Shown here one piece after another: positions 48,232 to 58,386 of a stretch of 64,000 bases of DNA. Position 1 is the first letter of the stretch, and each line of letters opens with the position of its first letter. Location of the stretch: contig NZ_KB849695.1 of assembly GCF_000368785.1 (NCBI RefSeq), positions 10,072-74,071 on the forward strand, written 5' to 3'. A program made the position numbers and the translations under genes. Source of the DNA: Acinetobacter towneri DSM 14962 = CIP 107472 (GTDB taxonomy: Bacteria > Pseudomonadota > Gammaproteobacteria > Pseudomonadales > Moraxellaceae). Below the pieces are notes generated by a model that did not search any database, was not told the DNA's origin, and saw only the letters and a program-made list of their open reading frames with translations.

Positions 48232-48343
48232 ATATAAATAGAACTACAGGACAAATTCTGTCACTATATTGCATGTGGAAAAGATTTAAGTAAATGCATC
48301 CACTTGAGTATATTGTTTCGTGACATCGTATTGAGGTTGTAAG

Positions 48344-49390
48344 ATGGATGAGAATAAAAGCAAGGCGTTAAACGCTGCGTTAAGCCAGATTGAAAAACAA
48401 TTTGGTAAGAACACAGTCATGCGTCTTGGTGACAACACTGTGCAAGCGGTAGAAGCCGTATCTACAGGCTCATTGACCCTAGATATTGCATTGGGTATTG
48501 GTGGCTTACCTAAAGGTCGTATCATTGAAATTTACGGCCCTGAATCATCAGGTAAAACGACTATGACCTTGCAAGCCATTGCAGAATGTCAAAAAGCTGG
48601 TGGAACTTGTGCCTTTATTGATGCCGAACACGCGCTTGATCCTCAATATGCACGTAAACTTGGTGTAGATATTGACAATCTTTTAGTATCGCAACCAGAC
48701 AACGGTGAACAAGCTCTTGAAATTGCCGATATGTTGGTACGCTCTGGCGCTATCGACATGATTGTGGTCGACTCCGTAGCTGCCTTAACCCCTCGTGCCG
48801 AAATTGAAGGCGAAATGGGTGACTCACACATGGGCTTACAAGCACGCTTAATGAGCCAAGCCTTGCGTAAAATCACAGGTAATGCCAAACGCTCGAACTG
48901 TATGGTGATCTTCATTAACCAAATTCGTATGAAAATTGGTGTAATGTTTGGTAGCCCAGAAACCACAACTGGTGGTAACGCATTGAAGTTCTATGCTTCT
49001 GTTCGTTTAGATATTCGCCGTGTAGGTCAAGTGAAAGAAGGTGACGAGATTATTGGTTCTGAAACCAAAGTCAAAGTTGTGAAAAACAAAATGGCACCTC
49101 CATTTAAAGAAGCATTGTTCCAAATTCTTTACGGTAAAGGTGTTAACCATTTGGGCGAGCTGGTCGATTTAGCTGTTCAACAAAATATCGTGCAAAAAGC
49201 TGGTGCTTGGTATTCTTATCAAGGCGATAAAATTGGTCAAGGTAAAAACAACACCATTCGCCATCTTGAAGAACATCCAGAGCTTGCTAAAGGCATCGAA
49301 GCGATTATTCGTGAACAACTACTCACGACAGGTCAAGCTGCACCTGTAGAAGATAAAGACGAAGAAGAATTCGACTTACTTGATGTTTAA
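48344..49390 (+). CDS. recA: Recombinase RecA
   Basis: 348 residues. Walker [10 protein letters not shown], Walker [11 protein letters not shown], and the DNA-binding loops [15 protein letters not shown] and [16 protein letters not shown] are intact. It is the central homologous-recombination and SOS-activating filament protein. No CTGT-N8-ACAG LexA box is visible upstream; Acinetobacter generally lacks LexA. The acidic C-terminus is [13 protein letters not shown]. Confidence 0.98.
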   Translation: MDENKSKALNAALSQIEKQFGKNTVMRLGDNTVQAVEAVSTGSLTLDIALGIGGLPKGRIIEIYGPESSGKTTMTLQAIAECQKAGGTCAFIDAEHALDPQYARKLGVDIDNLLVSQPDNGEQALEIADMLVRSGAIDMIVVDSVAALTPRAEIEGEMGDSHMGLQARLMSQALRKITGNAKRSNCMVIFINQIRMKIGVMFGSPETTTGGNALKFYASVRLDIRRVGQVKEGDEIIGSETKVKVVKNKMAPPFKEALFQILYGKGVNHLGELVDLAVQQNIVQKAGAWYSYQGDKIGQGKNNTIRHLEEHPELAKGIEAIIREQLLTTGQAAPVEDKDEEEFDLLDV

Positions 49391-49430
49391 AGCATGCGCT
49401 AATATGAACACAACAAACTGAATTAAATAG

Positions 49431-49453
49431 AACGCTCTACGGAGCGTTTTATT
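49431..49453 (+). terminator. recA terminator
   Basis: AACGCTCTA/CGGAGCGTT hairpin followed by TTATT between recA and recX. It could attenuate rather than stop, since recX is 80 bases on. Confidence 0.75.
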
Positions 49454-49471
49454 GTATATGGAAGCATTACC

Positions 49472-50161
49472 ATGCCTGAAGACAAATTCCCCAAACTGAT
49501 TGATTACGCTGCGCTAAAACAACAATTTGGCGAAGATGAGCAATCATGTAGCCGAACTGAGCAGATATATTCCGAAACAACGTCTGCCCTGCATTTTGCC
49601 TCAAATTCTGCGCCTAACATTAATAAACAATACCCTGCTCATACGGAAGCCATTGATGATCAAGAACACAATCACAATGAAGACCAAGACGAACAGCAAA
49701 ACAAACGCCCAGGACTAACAGGTTCTCGTCTACGCAGCTACGCCTTTGCTGTCTTAACGCGTAAAGAATATTCTAAAAATGACTTAATTGAAAAACTGGC
49801 TTTATATGCAGAAAACCGTGATGAAGTGATTGAGTTAGTCAATGAATTGGCACGTGAAAATTATCAGAGTGATCAACGCCTAGCAGAAATGTTACTGGCT
49901 AGCCAAAAGCGGCAAGGTAAAGGGCCAAATCGTATTAAAATGGCTCTTAAAAACAAAAAAGTGGATAGCAGTTTAATTTCAGAAGAACTTAAAGAAACTG
50001 ATTGGGCAGAACAAGCCTATCAACTGAAAGTGAAAAAATTCGGCACAGAAGTCGCAAACGAGCCAAAACTTAAAGCCAAACAAATTCGTTTTTTACAGTA
50101 TCGGGGCTTTGATATGGATGCGATTATGAAAGCAATTCGTAGGAAAGAGCAGGATTTTTAA
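49472..50161 (+). CDS. recX: RecA inhibitor RecX
   Basis: 229 residues. The RecX three-helix repeats begin near residue 85 (SRLRSYAFAVLTRKEYSKNDL) and continue to the end (YRGFDMDAIMKAIRR). The first about 80 residues are an unusual, acidic, Gln/Asn-rich extension (DDQEHNHNEDQDEQQNKR) without clear domain. RecX caps RecA filaments. It is directly downstream of recA. Confidence 0.92.
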   Translation: MPEDKFPKLIDYAALKQQFGEDEQSCSRTEQIYSETTSALHFASNSAPNINKQYPAHTEAIDDQEHNHNEDQDEQQNKRPGLTGSRLRSYAFAVLTRKEYSKNDLIEKLALYAENRDEVIELVNELARENYQSDQRLAEMLLASQKRQGKGPNRIKMALKNKKVDSSLISEELKETDWAEQAYQLKVKKFGTEVANEPKLKAKQIRFLQYRGFDMDAIMKAIRRKEQDF

Positions 50162-50218
50162 AATAGTGGATATAAGATCAAAATAAGTAGAAGATAAATA
50201 GAATTATTATTTCAAAAC

Positions 50219-50335
50219 TGGTGGCAACCCTACCAGCAAGCCTTCGGCACATCATAGTTCCACTACCGCTGCTACCTTCCGGTCCTGACGGGGTTCGTAG
50301 AGTACAATTGCGAAGTAACCAGCAGGGCTACCATT
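50219..50335 (-). ncRNA. ffs: 4.5S / SRP RNA
   Basis: On the minus strand the conserved SRP loop motif CAGGACCGGAAGGTAGCAG (core GGTCC...GGAAGGxAGCAG variant) is present. The 5' end GGTAGCCC pairs with the 3' end GGGTTGCC, forming the long hairpin. The size of about 115 bases is right for a small bacterial SRP RNA. It is the RNA partner of Ffh; FtsY, the receptor, is in the same window. Confidence 0.93.
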
Positions 50336-50668
50336 GCAAAAACAGAGTATAGAGATTTTTAACAAACTTGCAAGCGTTGTTCTGTATTTCCTTTTATAAT
50401 GCTATCCAATTGATTATTTTAAAAACAATTGAAGACATTTATAGAATAACGTCATTTAAAATTTAGTCTAACTAACCCATCATAAAATTATTTCGAGATT
50501 TAAATCCTAGATTTACCCATATTGCGCTGAGATTGATGATAAGTTTGTAAAAGCTTATTGCAATTCCACGCGTGGACGTTTTAAATGTGGAAAATGACCA
50601 AATCAACAGGTTGAGTCCAATATGCTTACAAGGACTCACCTACACAAGATTAAGATGGATGTTCAATT
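50336..50668. other. Intergenic region between ffs and cpoB
   Basis: 333 AT-rich bases holding the ffs promoter at one end and, in the other direction, the cpoB leader. I see no other gene or clear terminator. Confidence 0.5.
50346..50373 (-). promoter_or_regulatory. ffs promoter
   Basis: On the minus strand TTGCAA, 16 bases, TATACT, then about 8 bases to the RNA start. This is a convincing sigma-70 promoter. Confidence 0.7.
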
Positions 50669-51512
50669 ATGCTAAAAAAGGATGCACTTTGTGCTCTTGC
50701 CCTACTGTGCTCAACGCCTATATTTGCCAATATTCCAATTGAAAGCCACAATCTCAGCCAAAGCAGTGCTAGGTATGCCAATAGCCCTGCGATTGCAACG
50801 AGTAATATGGCAACTGCCAATGTACCCACCAATATCAATTGGCAGTTGATGCAAAAAAACCAGCAACTTGAAAATGACATCCGCCAGTTACGCGGCAAAA
50901 TTGAAGAACAAGACAATGAAATTGCGCAGCTCAAACATGAATTGCAAAATCGCTATACCGATTTAGATCAACGTCTAGAACTGCTCCAGCAAAAAATAGA
51001 CCCTGAATCTACTCCTACCGCTGAGGAGGATAACCAAAAGGATACTGCACCCAGTCACCAGCAACAACCAGTTAAATAGCAATGCCCCGCAATCTGCGCA
51101 AAATACAACGCATGTTAGCCCAACAGCTCAAGGTTTAAATACCAATATTGAGCTAGAAAAAGCAGCCTATACTGTTGCATTGGATGCCTATAAACAAGGT
51201 GGTGCTAAAAAAGCCATTGCACCCATGCAAAACTTTATTAAAAACCACCCAAACAGTGTGTATATCAGCAATGCTTATTTTTGGTTAGCTGAGTTTAATT
51301 TAGCGATTGAACCGACCAATTACAGCGAAGCCAAAAAGAATTTTGAAATTGTAGCAACCAAGTACCCTCAATCTGCAAAAGCATCAAGTGCCCTATATCG
51401 TTTATATAGTATTGCGCAAGATGTAGATCACAAACCTGCTTTGGCAGCGCAATACAAAAGTAAAATTCTGAGCCAATACCCAAAGTCTGAAGAAGCAAGA
51501 TTCTTTAAATAA
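50669..51512 (+). pseudogene. cpoB: CpoB/YbgF cell-division coordinator, frameshifted
   Basis: Part 1 (50669-51079): signal peptide (ALCALALLCSTPIFA), then a coiled coil (QLENDIRQLRGKIEEQDNEI) as in the YbgF trimer region, ending at TAG in 51077-51079. Part 2: TPR region (EKAAYTVALDAYKQGGAKKA to YPKSEEARFFK) in another frame. One base too many upstream of 51077 explains the break; removing one C at 51050-51052 gives TAPVTSNNQLNSNAPQ. The repaired length of about 280 residues is right for the family. CpoB coordinates peptidoglycan synthesis with Tol-Pal constriction. The tol-pal genes are not adjacent. Confidence 0.82.
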
Positions 51513-51519
51513 GCCAATA

Positions 51520-51547
51520 AAAAAGACATCCGAGGATGTCTTTTAAT
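51520..51547. terminator. Bidirectional terminator between cpoB and lpxA
   Basis: AAAAAGACATCC / GGATGTCTTTT hairpin between convergent genes, with T runs on both strands. Confidence 0.92.
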
Positions 51548-51582
51548 ATTCTGAAGCTTGCCGCATTCGACAAACTCAAAGC

Positions 51583-52371
51583 TTAACGCACAATACCACG
51601 TTCAGATTGCTCTAAAGAATCAATTAAACGCTGCGCTTCTGCCACATTTGGCAAAATATCAATGCGAATTTGCTGAATGGCTTGCTCAGTGGTTAATCCA
51701 GATTTGTAAATGAGTTTAAAGGCTTCACGAAGACCTTGAATCACATCCTTCGACCAGCCTTTACGACGCATTCCTTCCACATTCATTGCAAATGCATGTG
51801 CAGGATTACCAGAAACCATGACATACGCAGGCACATCTTTAAGAATAAGCGATGCACCACCAATCATGCTATAAGAGTCAATTTTACAGAATTGGTGAAT
51901 ACCAGAGTTTCCACCGACAACCACATAATCCCCAACATGCACATGACCTGCCACACCCACGTTATTGGCAAAAATATTGTGATCACCCACCATACAGTCA
52001 TGTGCGATATGCGTATTGACCATAAGTAAGTTGTGACTACCAATTTTGGTCAGGCTATTGTCTTGCACCGTACCACGATGCAAACTGCAGTGTTCACGAA
52101 TTTTGTTGTGATCACCAATTTCTAGCCAAGTTTCCTCACCTGCATATTTTAAGTCCTGACAGACCTCACCTACGCTGGCGAACTGGAAAATTTCATTGTG
52201 CTGACCAATACGGGTGTAACCACCAATCACCACATGCGAATGAAGTTTTGTACCCTCACCAATCGTTACATTTGGACCAATAATACAGTATGGACCAATC
52301 GTGACATCTGAAGCGATTACTGCAGATGAGTCAATAATAGCGGTTGGGTGAATGAGTGGGTTATTGCTCAT
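51583..52371 (-). CDS. lpxA: UDP-GlcNAc acyltransferase LpxA
   Basis: 262 residues. First acylation step of lipid A. Left-handed beta-helix built of hexapeptide repeats. The catalytic His block is HCSLHRGTVQDN. It closes the envelope cluster and its start overlaps the fabZ stop (ATGA). No lpxB follows. Acinetobacter is known for tolerating lpx loss, with resulting polymyxin resistance; the gene here is intact. Confidence 0.97.
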   Translation of the reverse strand: MSNNPLIHPTAIIDSSAVIASDVTIGPYCIIGPNVTIGEGTKLHSHVVIGGYTRIGQHNEIFQFASVGEVCQDLKYAGEETWLEIGDHNKIREHCSLHRGTVQDNSLTKIGSHNLLMVNTHIAHDCMVGDHNIFANNVGVAGHVHVGDYVVVGGNSGIHQFCKIDSYSMIGGASLILKDVPAYVMVSGNPAHAFAMNVEGMRRKGWSKDVIQGLREAFKLIYKSGLTTEQAIQQIRIDILPNVAEAQRLIDSLEQSERGIVR

Positions 52372-52856
52372 GCTTGCTCTGTTTTCTGATGCGAAACCAT
52401 AATTTCCGCGGTTGCTGCGACGACGCCATCAACGGTGGCGATACAATTATATTTGTAAATGCCTCGTTTTTGCATAACTAATTCAGATTTTAATACAAGT
52501 TGATCGCCTGCAACGACTTGTTTTTTAAATCGAACTTTTTCTGCGCCTGCAAAAAGGAACAAAGAACCTGCGCTCGGTTTCTCATTATTCATGATAAAAC
52601 CTAAAATACCCGACACTTGTGCCATCGCTTCAACGATTAAAACACCCGGCATGATCGGATAATTCGGGAAGTGTCCTTGCAAGAATTCTTCATTGATAGA
52701 TACGTTTTTATAACCCACGATACCGTTATCAGTGACTTCTACAATGCGGTCTACCAATAAAAACGGATAGCGATGGGGTAAATATTCACGAATGGTTTGA
52801 ATGTGCATTGGCAATTCAGGTTTAGTGAAGGTGCTAGAATTCGACTCAGTCATCAT
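52368..52856 (-). CDS. fabZ: 3-hydroxyacyl-ACP dehydratase FabZ
   Basis: 162 residues. Catalytic His and Glu are in LQGHFPNYPIMPGVLIVEAMAQ. Hot-dog fold, supplying unsaturated acyl-ACP for fatty acid synthesis while competing with LpxA/LpxD for 3-hydroxyacyl-ACP. It is translationally coupled to lpxA and three bases after lpxD. Confidence 0.96.
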   Translation of the reverse strand: MMTESNSSTFTKPELPMHIQTIREYLPHRYPFLLVDRIVEVTDNGIVGYKNVSINEEFLQGHFPNYPIMPGVLIVEAMAQVSGILGFIMNNEKPSAGSLFLFAGAEKVRFKKQVVAGDQLVLKSELVMQKRGIYKYNCIATVDGVVAATAEIMVSHQKTEQA

Positions 52857-52858
52857 AA

Positions 52859-53929
52859 TTATTTACGCAATTTAAAAGTTGATTCAAGGGACTCAATTTG
52901 AGATTGCATATCATCAAGTCTTTTCACCAATTGGGTCAATGGCACATCTGCTAATTGTCTGAGGCGCACAACAGTACGTTTCCACTTTTGATTTTCAAAC
53001 AAGCCTATACCTGACGAATATTTTCCTGATTCAGAAATATTATTTGTGACCATTGACATTCCTGTCAAAGTCACATTATCAGCAATATTTAAGTGCCCTG
53101 AAATTGCACTTCCACCACCAATGATACAGTTTTTGCCAATTGTCACACTTCCAGCCACGGCAGTTTTTGCTGCAATGGCCGTATGAGCACCTAATTTGAC
53201 GTTATGTGCGATTTGCACAAGGTTATCAATAATGACACCATCTTCCAAAATTGTATCATTTAGTGCACCGCGATCTACGCTGCAATTCGAGCCAATACGA
53301 ACGTCATTGCCAATAATCACCGAACCCAACTGTGCAATACGATGCCATTTGCCTTGATAAGGTGCAAAGCCAAAGCCTTCACTGCCAATTACAGTATTGG
53401 CGTGTATGCGCACACGATGTCCAAGCTTGGCTGCGCCTGTTAAGGTCACGTGCGAATCAATAAAACACTGTTGACCAATTTCGACAAAGTCATCAATTTT
53501 ACAGTGCGATTGCACAATCGTATTGTCACCCACCACACAATTTTCACCAATTACGACGTAATGACCAATATAGGCACTATCGGCGATGATGGCTGATGGA
53601 TGGATTTGGGCTGTGCTTTCTATACCACGTTGCGTATGCTTGCGCTCAAATACATGAGTCAAAATTGCAAAAGCCAGATATGGATTATCGACCACAATAA
53701 AGTTGTGATGATTGTCTAACTCGGCTTGTAGTGAAGCGGTCACAATTAAAGCTCCCGCTTGGGAGCTACGTGCTTGCGCTAAATATTTATCGCCATTCAC
53801 GAATGCAAGTTGATGCGCCTGAGCAGACTCAAGGCTTGCCAAACCTTGCAAACGTAAATCGGCTTGTCCAATGTATTGACCTTGAACTAAACCAGCAATT
53901 TCTTCTAAGCGATAATGTTGGGAACTCAT
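52859..53929 (-). CDS. lpxD: UDP-3-O-acyl-glucosamine N-acyltransferase LpxD
   Basis: 356 residues. N-terminal uridine-binding part, then hexapeptide-repeat beta-helix with catalytic His in [17 protein letters not shown]. Third step of lipid A. It sits three bases from skp/ompH. Confidence 0.96.
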   Translation of the reverse strand: MSSQHYRLEEIAGLVQGQYIGQADLRLQGLASLESAQAHQLAFVNGDKYLAQARSSQAGALIVTASLQAELDNHHNFIVVDNPYLAFAILTHVFERKHTQRGIESTAQIHPSAIIADSAYIGHYVVIGENCVVGDNTIVQSHCKIDDFVEIGQQCFIDSHVTLTGAAKLGHRVRIHANTVIGSEGFGFAPYQGKWHRIAQLGSVIIGNDVRIGSNCSVDRGALNDTILEDGVIIDNLVQIAHNVKLGAHTAIAAKTAVAGSVTIGKNCIIGGGSAISGHLNIADNVTLTGMSMVTNNISESGKYSSGIGLFENQKWKRTVVRLRQLADVPLTQLVKRLDDMQSQIESLESTFKLRK

Positions 53930-53932
53930 TGA

Positions 53933-54433
53933 TTATTTAAGTGCGTTGACCTTTTGGATCATTTTATCAGTTAAATCATACTTCGGGTCATAGGCAAGTG
54001 CCGAGTTTTTATTCAAAACTACATCTAAACCATTTTCTTTACGCAATTGTTCAGCAACTTGCTTTAAACGAGTTTCAAAACCATCGTTAATTTTGTGCAA
54101 TTCTGACTGGACACTAGTTTGTACCGCTTGTTGCAAACTATTAAATTCTTTCAATTTGGCTTGAAACTGTGTATTCATTTTTTGCTTTTCAGCGTCTGAT
54201 AAATTCGTAGTCTGTTGCGCGCGTTGCTGCATGGTTTCTAACTCTTTTGTCAGTTGCTCAAGCTTAGTGGTTTGTGGTTTGACAGACTGTTGCAAAGCGA
54301 GATTTTGCTGTTTGAGATAACTGCTATTTTCTACAACACGCTCTAAACTTACCACACCATAGCCTGCAGCATGTGCTACTGCAGCCATTGTAGATAAACC
54401 CAACAATGCCAAACTCAATATTGTTTTTTTCAT
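53933..54433 (-). CDS. skp: OmpH/Skp periplasmic chaperone
   Basis: 166 residues with a signal peptide (MKKTILSLALLGLSTMAAVAHA). The rest is the long coiled-coil pair of Skp (KPQTTKLEQLTKELETMQQ), an outer-membrane-protein chaperone that feeds BamA encoded directly upstream. Confidence 0.93.
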   Translation of the reverse strand: MKKTILSLALLGLSTMAAVAHAAGYGVVSLERVVENSSYLKQQNLALQQSVKPQTTKLEQLTKELETMQQRAQQTTNLSDAEKQKMNTQFQAKLKEFNSLQQAVQTSVQSELHKINDGFETRLKQVAEQLRKENGLDVVLNKNSALAYDPKYDLTDKMIQKVNALK

Positions 54434-54474
54434 GTGCTACATCCTGTGTTTAAACAATCCAACATGGGTCGTAC

Positions 54475-56985
54475 TTAGAAAGTACGACCAATTTCGAATT
54501 GGATATTTTTAGTGTCATCGCCTTGTTTATCATTCAACGGATACGCATAGCTGAGTGATAATGGGCCAATCATGGTAATCCAAGTAAAGCCTACACCCAC
54601 GCTATAACGCATTTCACCGAAGTCGAAGCCATAATTGTCTTTACAATATTGCTTGGCATTCACAGAAGCACCATTCACAAAAATATTTGAATCAGAAACA
54701 TTACACTGAGTATCAAAAACTTGTGCGCCTTCTGCAAAAATTACTGGACGGACTTGACGCGTCCAATCTCCTTTAAATGGCACTGGTAGAGCCAATTCTG
54801 TACCGAACTGTACTAGAGCATTACCACCAACTTCTTCAGGTGAGCGATCCGTTTGACTTGTATCAGAGAAATAAACACCTGGATATTTCGGGCCTAAGGT
54901 GCTGTTGTCATAACCACGTACTGAACCATAACCACCTGCATAGAAGTTCTTATAGAACGGTAAGTCATTACCAAAACCTAACTTACCGTAGCCACGTAAG
55001 ACAAAATCATGACCTAATGGCATATAAGCCTGTGCATCATAGGTCACTTTTTGGAATTCCACATCACTACCGGGTAAAGCAATTTCAGCATTAACACGAT
55101 GCGACATACCATTGGTTGGGAAAATCGGACGATTTAAAGTGTTGTATGACCAACCTAAATTTAGGTTATACGTAAGGAAATCACCTTTAAATTCTTTGCC
55201 GTAAGGAATTGGATTTGCACAAGGCTCATACCCTACTACATCACCATTTGCATCTTTAATAGGGACTAAATCATCTGGACAATATTCGTCACTTTTGGTT
55301 TCTTTACCCCCATGGCGCTCTAAATAGTCTGCGACATAAGTTGAAACATAAGGACCTGTGGTTACTTCGGTCTGATCAATGTTTAAACCTGCACTAATGC
55401 TTTGGTTTTCATCAATTGGGTAACCGAAGTTAATTCCACCACCTAAACTGTCTGTCACATAGTTGTTTACGTTATAGTCATCGTCCAGTTTGGTTTTACG
55501 ATAGTACATGTTGTAACCACGACGCACACCATCAATCGTGAAGTACGGGTCGGTCACACTCAGGTTATAGTAATCCTGAGTTTCAGAACGTGATAAATCA
55601 ATCGAAACTGCGTTACCTGTACCCAAGAAGTTGGTTTGGCTTAAACCAGCTTGGAACGTCACACCACCGCTTTGCGAGAAACCTACCGCTAAAGTACTTG
55701 TACCTGAGTGCTGTTCTTCTACATTTACATTTAAGTCAATTTGGTCTGGCACATTTGGAATACGCACAGGCTTGACATCAACGGTTTTAAAGAAACCTGT
55801 ACGCTCTAAACGGACTTTAGACAAATCAATTTTTTCATTGCTTGCCAATGCGCCTTCCATTTGACGCATTTCACGACGCAGTACTTCATCGGCGGTTTTA
55901 CTGTTACCAGCGAAGTTAATACGACGCACTGTAACTTGCTGACCTGGGTTGATGTAGTAGTTTAAATCTACCAGTTTAGTTTCTTTGTCAATTTGCGGAA
56001 CAATATTCACTTCGGCATAGTAATAGCCTGCATTGCCATATTTACGCAGCAACAATTGTTTCACCGCATTCACTTTTTCTTGTGAATAGGTTTCACCATC
56101 TTTATAAATTTTCAGTGCCGTAAGTTCTTCTGGTTTGTATAAAGCATCGCCCAAGAACTTGCTTTCGCCAAACTTGAATTGCTCACCTTCATCCACCGAA
56201 ACTTCAACAAAAATATGCTTTTTGTCTTCGCTCAAATTCAAGCTAGAGTTAGTGATATTGAAGTTGATATAACCTTTATTCAGATATAACGCACGTAATG
56301 CTTCCAAGCTTGCTGCCATTTTTTCGCGTGCATAGCGGTCATTACGGGTAACAATCGAACTCCAGCTACTTTCTTTAACTGCAAACGCCTGCTTAATGTC
56401 GCTTTCTTTAAATACCGTATTACCAATGATGTTGATATCTACCACTTTGGCAGCTTTGCCTTCAACAAACTCTACAGTTAAATCTACACGGTTATTTGGA
56501 CGTGCTGTGGTAATGACACGTACATCCGCATCATAACGACCTTGCTGCATATACTGCTGTTCAAGTTCAGATTCTAAAGTTTGTAGTGCTGACTTTTTCA
56601 GTACTTCACCCTCAGCCACACCCATTTTCTTTAAACCATCTTCCAACGCTTCTTTCGGAATCAGTTTATTGCCTTTAAATTCAACCTTAGAAATGATTGG
56701 GCGCTCAACCACTTTAAACACTAAAGTGTCGGCTTCACGACTGGCCTGAATGTCATCAAACAAACCTGTGGCATAGAGTGAACGAATCGCATTGGCCAAC
56801 ACTGCTTCATTGACACGATCACCACTATTCACTGGAATCATTCCATAGACATTGGCTGGCGTTAAACGAACAAGACCATCGATTTTTATATCTCGCGCAA
56901 TAAATTCATCTGCTGCATATACTTGTTGTGTTGCCGCCATTGCACTAACCAGTGCCAAGGGCATAAATAAATGTGTGTGCTGCAT
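54475..56985 (-). CDS. bamA: Outer-membrane assembly factor BamA
   Basis: 836 residues. Signal peptide ends near QQVYAA. Five POTRA repeats precede a 16-strand barrel. The conserved VRGY motif is in GGYGSVRGYDNSTLG, and the C-terminal Phe (GRTF) is the expected barrel signal. It folds outer-membrane proteins. Extracellular loops are long, with a Cys pair region KSDEYCPDDLVPIKD to EPCAN and a second near QCNVSDSN and YCKDNYG. Confidence 0.97.
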   Translation of the reverse strand: MQHTHLFMPLALVSAMAATQQVYAADEFIARDIKIDGLVRLTPANVYGMIPVNSGDRVNEAVLANAIRSLYATGLFDDIQASREADTLVFKVVERPIISKVEFKGNKLIPKEALEDGLKKMGVAEGEVLKKSALQTLESELEQQYMQQGRYDADVRVITTARPNNRVDLTVEFVEGKAAKVVDINIIGNTVFKESDIKQAFAVKESSWSSIVTRNDRYAREKMAASLEALRALYLNKGYINFNITNSSLNLSEDKKHIFVEVSVDEGEQFKFGESKFLGDALYKPEELTALKIYKDGETYSQEKVNAVKQLLLRKYGNAGYYYAEVNIVPQIDKETKLVDLNYYINPGQQVTVRRINFAGNSKTADEVLRREMRQMEGALASNEKIDLSKVRLERTGFFKTVDVKPVRIPNVPDQIDLNVNVEEQHSGTSTLAVGFSQSGGVTFQAGLSQTNFLGTGNAVSIDLSRSETQDYYNLSVTDPYFTIDGVRRGYNMYYRKTKLDDDYNVNNYVTDSLGGGINFGYPIDENQSISAGLNIDQTEVTTGPYVSTYVADYLERHGGKETKSDEYCPDDLVPIKDANGDVVGYEPCANPIPYGKEFKGDFLTYNLNLGWSYNTLNRPIFPTNGMSHRVNAEIALPGSDVEFQKVTYDAQAYMPLGHDFVLRGYGKLGFGNDLPFYKNFYAGGYGSVRGYDNSTLGPKYPGVYFSDTSQTDRSPEEVGGNALVQFGTELALPVPFKGDWTRQVRPVIFAEGAQVFDTQCNVSDSNIFVNGASVNAKQYCKDNYGFDFGEMRYSVGVGFTWITMIGPLSLSYAYPLNDKQGDDTKNIQFEIGRTF

Positions 56986-57027
56986 GCCAGTCTTTTCCAG
57001 TGTTAAATTTATTTCGTATCTACGTTG

Positions 57028-58383
57028 TTATAAACGCATAATGTCATTAAATAATGCAAGGAGCATCATACTTCCAAGCAGTACCATACCAATTTTTAAA
57101 CCAACTAATTGTATTTGTTCAGAAACAGGTTTTCCACGAATCAGCTCGATAAAATAATAAACTAAATGCCCGCCATCCAACATTGGAATTGGCAATAAAT
57201 TTAGAATTCCTAAGCTTACGCTCATGAGTGCCATAAAGGAAATAAAAGTTTGCCACCCCATTTCCGCACTTTGTCCTGCAACTTTAGCAATGGTAATTGG
57301 GCCAGATAAGTTATCGAAACCAATTAAACCACGTACCATTTTGACAATAGAATTCAGAATCATGCTAGACAGCTGACCTGTTTTATCTACCGCCATAAAT
57401 AAAGCTTCACTCGGGCTGTATTGAATGGTTTGCTTATAATCTTCTGGAATGACAATTTTTCCAGGATCACTTTGCACACCCAATACACCCGAAACATTGC
57501 CCATATTGTCACGTTTGCCTTGCGGCATCACTTCCAGTTGCTGTACTTGATTGTTACGCAGCACATCTACTTTCAGTAATTTTTCTGGCGATGCTTGAAC
57601 AACTTGTACCACATCGTACCAGTCATTCATTTTTACGCCATCAATCGCAACAATTTGATCGCCTTCTTGCATGCCTTGACGAATGGCCGCGCCATCTTCA
57701 CTTAACTTGCTGACAATCGCAGGAATTTGTGGACGATACGGTGTAAAACCTAAAACATCTAAAGGCGATTGAGATTGATCATTTAAGAAATTTTGAATGG
57801 GTAAGCTAAACGTTTTGATTTCACCTGCGCGTTCAGCCTGTACCTGAATTTTGCCTGTTTCACCTACACGGTCTACCAAGGCAAAGTTCAACTTTTCCCA
57901 TGTCGTCACAGGCGTACCATCAATGGCGGTAATCTTATCGCCTGCTTGCATTTGCGCTGTTGCCGCAGGTGTATCTGCCAACACTTTACCCACACGGGTA
58001 TTCAACTGTTCTTGAGCGGGTAAAAATAAAACCCAGAACAATAAAATGGCAAAAATTAAGTTAATCAACGGCCCTGCTGCCACAATCGCAATACGTTTCC
58101 ACGGATGCTGACGATTAAAGGCATAAGGTAGGTCTGCTTCTGCAACGTTTTCTTCGCGTTCATCAAGCATTTTGACATAGCCACCCAAAGGCAGTGCCGA
58201 AAGCTGATATTGAATCCCCGATTTTTTAGACGTCCATTTTAAAATGGTTGGCCCAAAGCCTATGGAATACACCAAAACTTTGACACCTAATTTACGTGCA
58301 ACAAAGTAGTGCCCAAACTCATGAATTGCAATTAAAGGTCCTAGCAAAAGAATCGCTGCAACCACAATAAATAAGGCACTCAT
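57028..58383 (-). CDS. rseP: Site-2 protease RseP
   Basis: 451 residues. Intramembrane metalloprotease. HEXXH is HEFGHYFVAR near the N-terminus; the third ligand block is LNLLPIPMLDGGHL. Two PDZ-like stretches lie between. It cleaves anti-sigma factors and spent signal peptides. It follows dxr by three bases. Confidence 0.96.
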   Translation of the reverse strand: MSALFIVVAAILLLGPLIAIHEFGHYFVARKLGVKVLVYSIGFGPTILKWTSKKSGIQYQLSALPLGGYVKMLDEREENVAEADLPYAFNRQHPWKRIAIVAAGPLINLIFAILLFWVLFLPAQEQLNTRVGKVLADTPAATAQMQAGDKITAIDGTPVTTWEKLNFALVDRVGETGKIQVQAERAGEIKTFSLPIQNFLNDQSQSPLDVLGFTPYRPQIPAIVSKLSEDGAAIRQGMQEGDQIVAIDGVKMNDWYDVVQVVQASPEKLLKVDVLRNNQVQQLEVMPQGKRDNMGNVSGVLGVQSDPGKIVIPEDYKQTIQYSPSEALFMAVDKTGQLSSMILNSIVKMVRGLIGFDNLSGPITIAKVAGQSAEMGWQTFISFMALMSVSLGILNLLPIPMLDGGHLVYYFIELIRGKPVSEQIQLVGLKIGMVLLGSMMLLALFNDIMRL

Positions 58384-58386
58384 GCT

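Noticed and set aside
50650..50934. Minus-strand 94-residue hydrophobic ORF over cpoB start
   Set aside because: Antisense to the cpoB signal peptide and coiled coil; no ribosome site seen.
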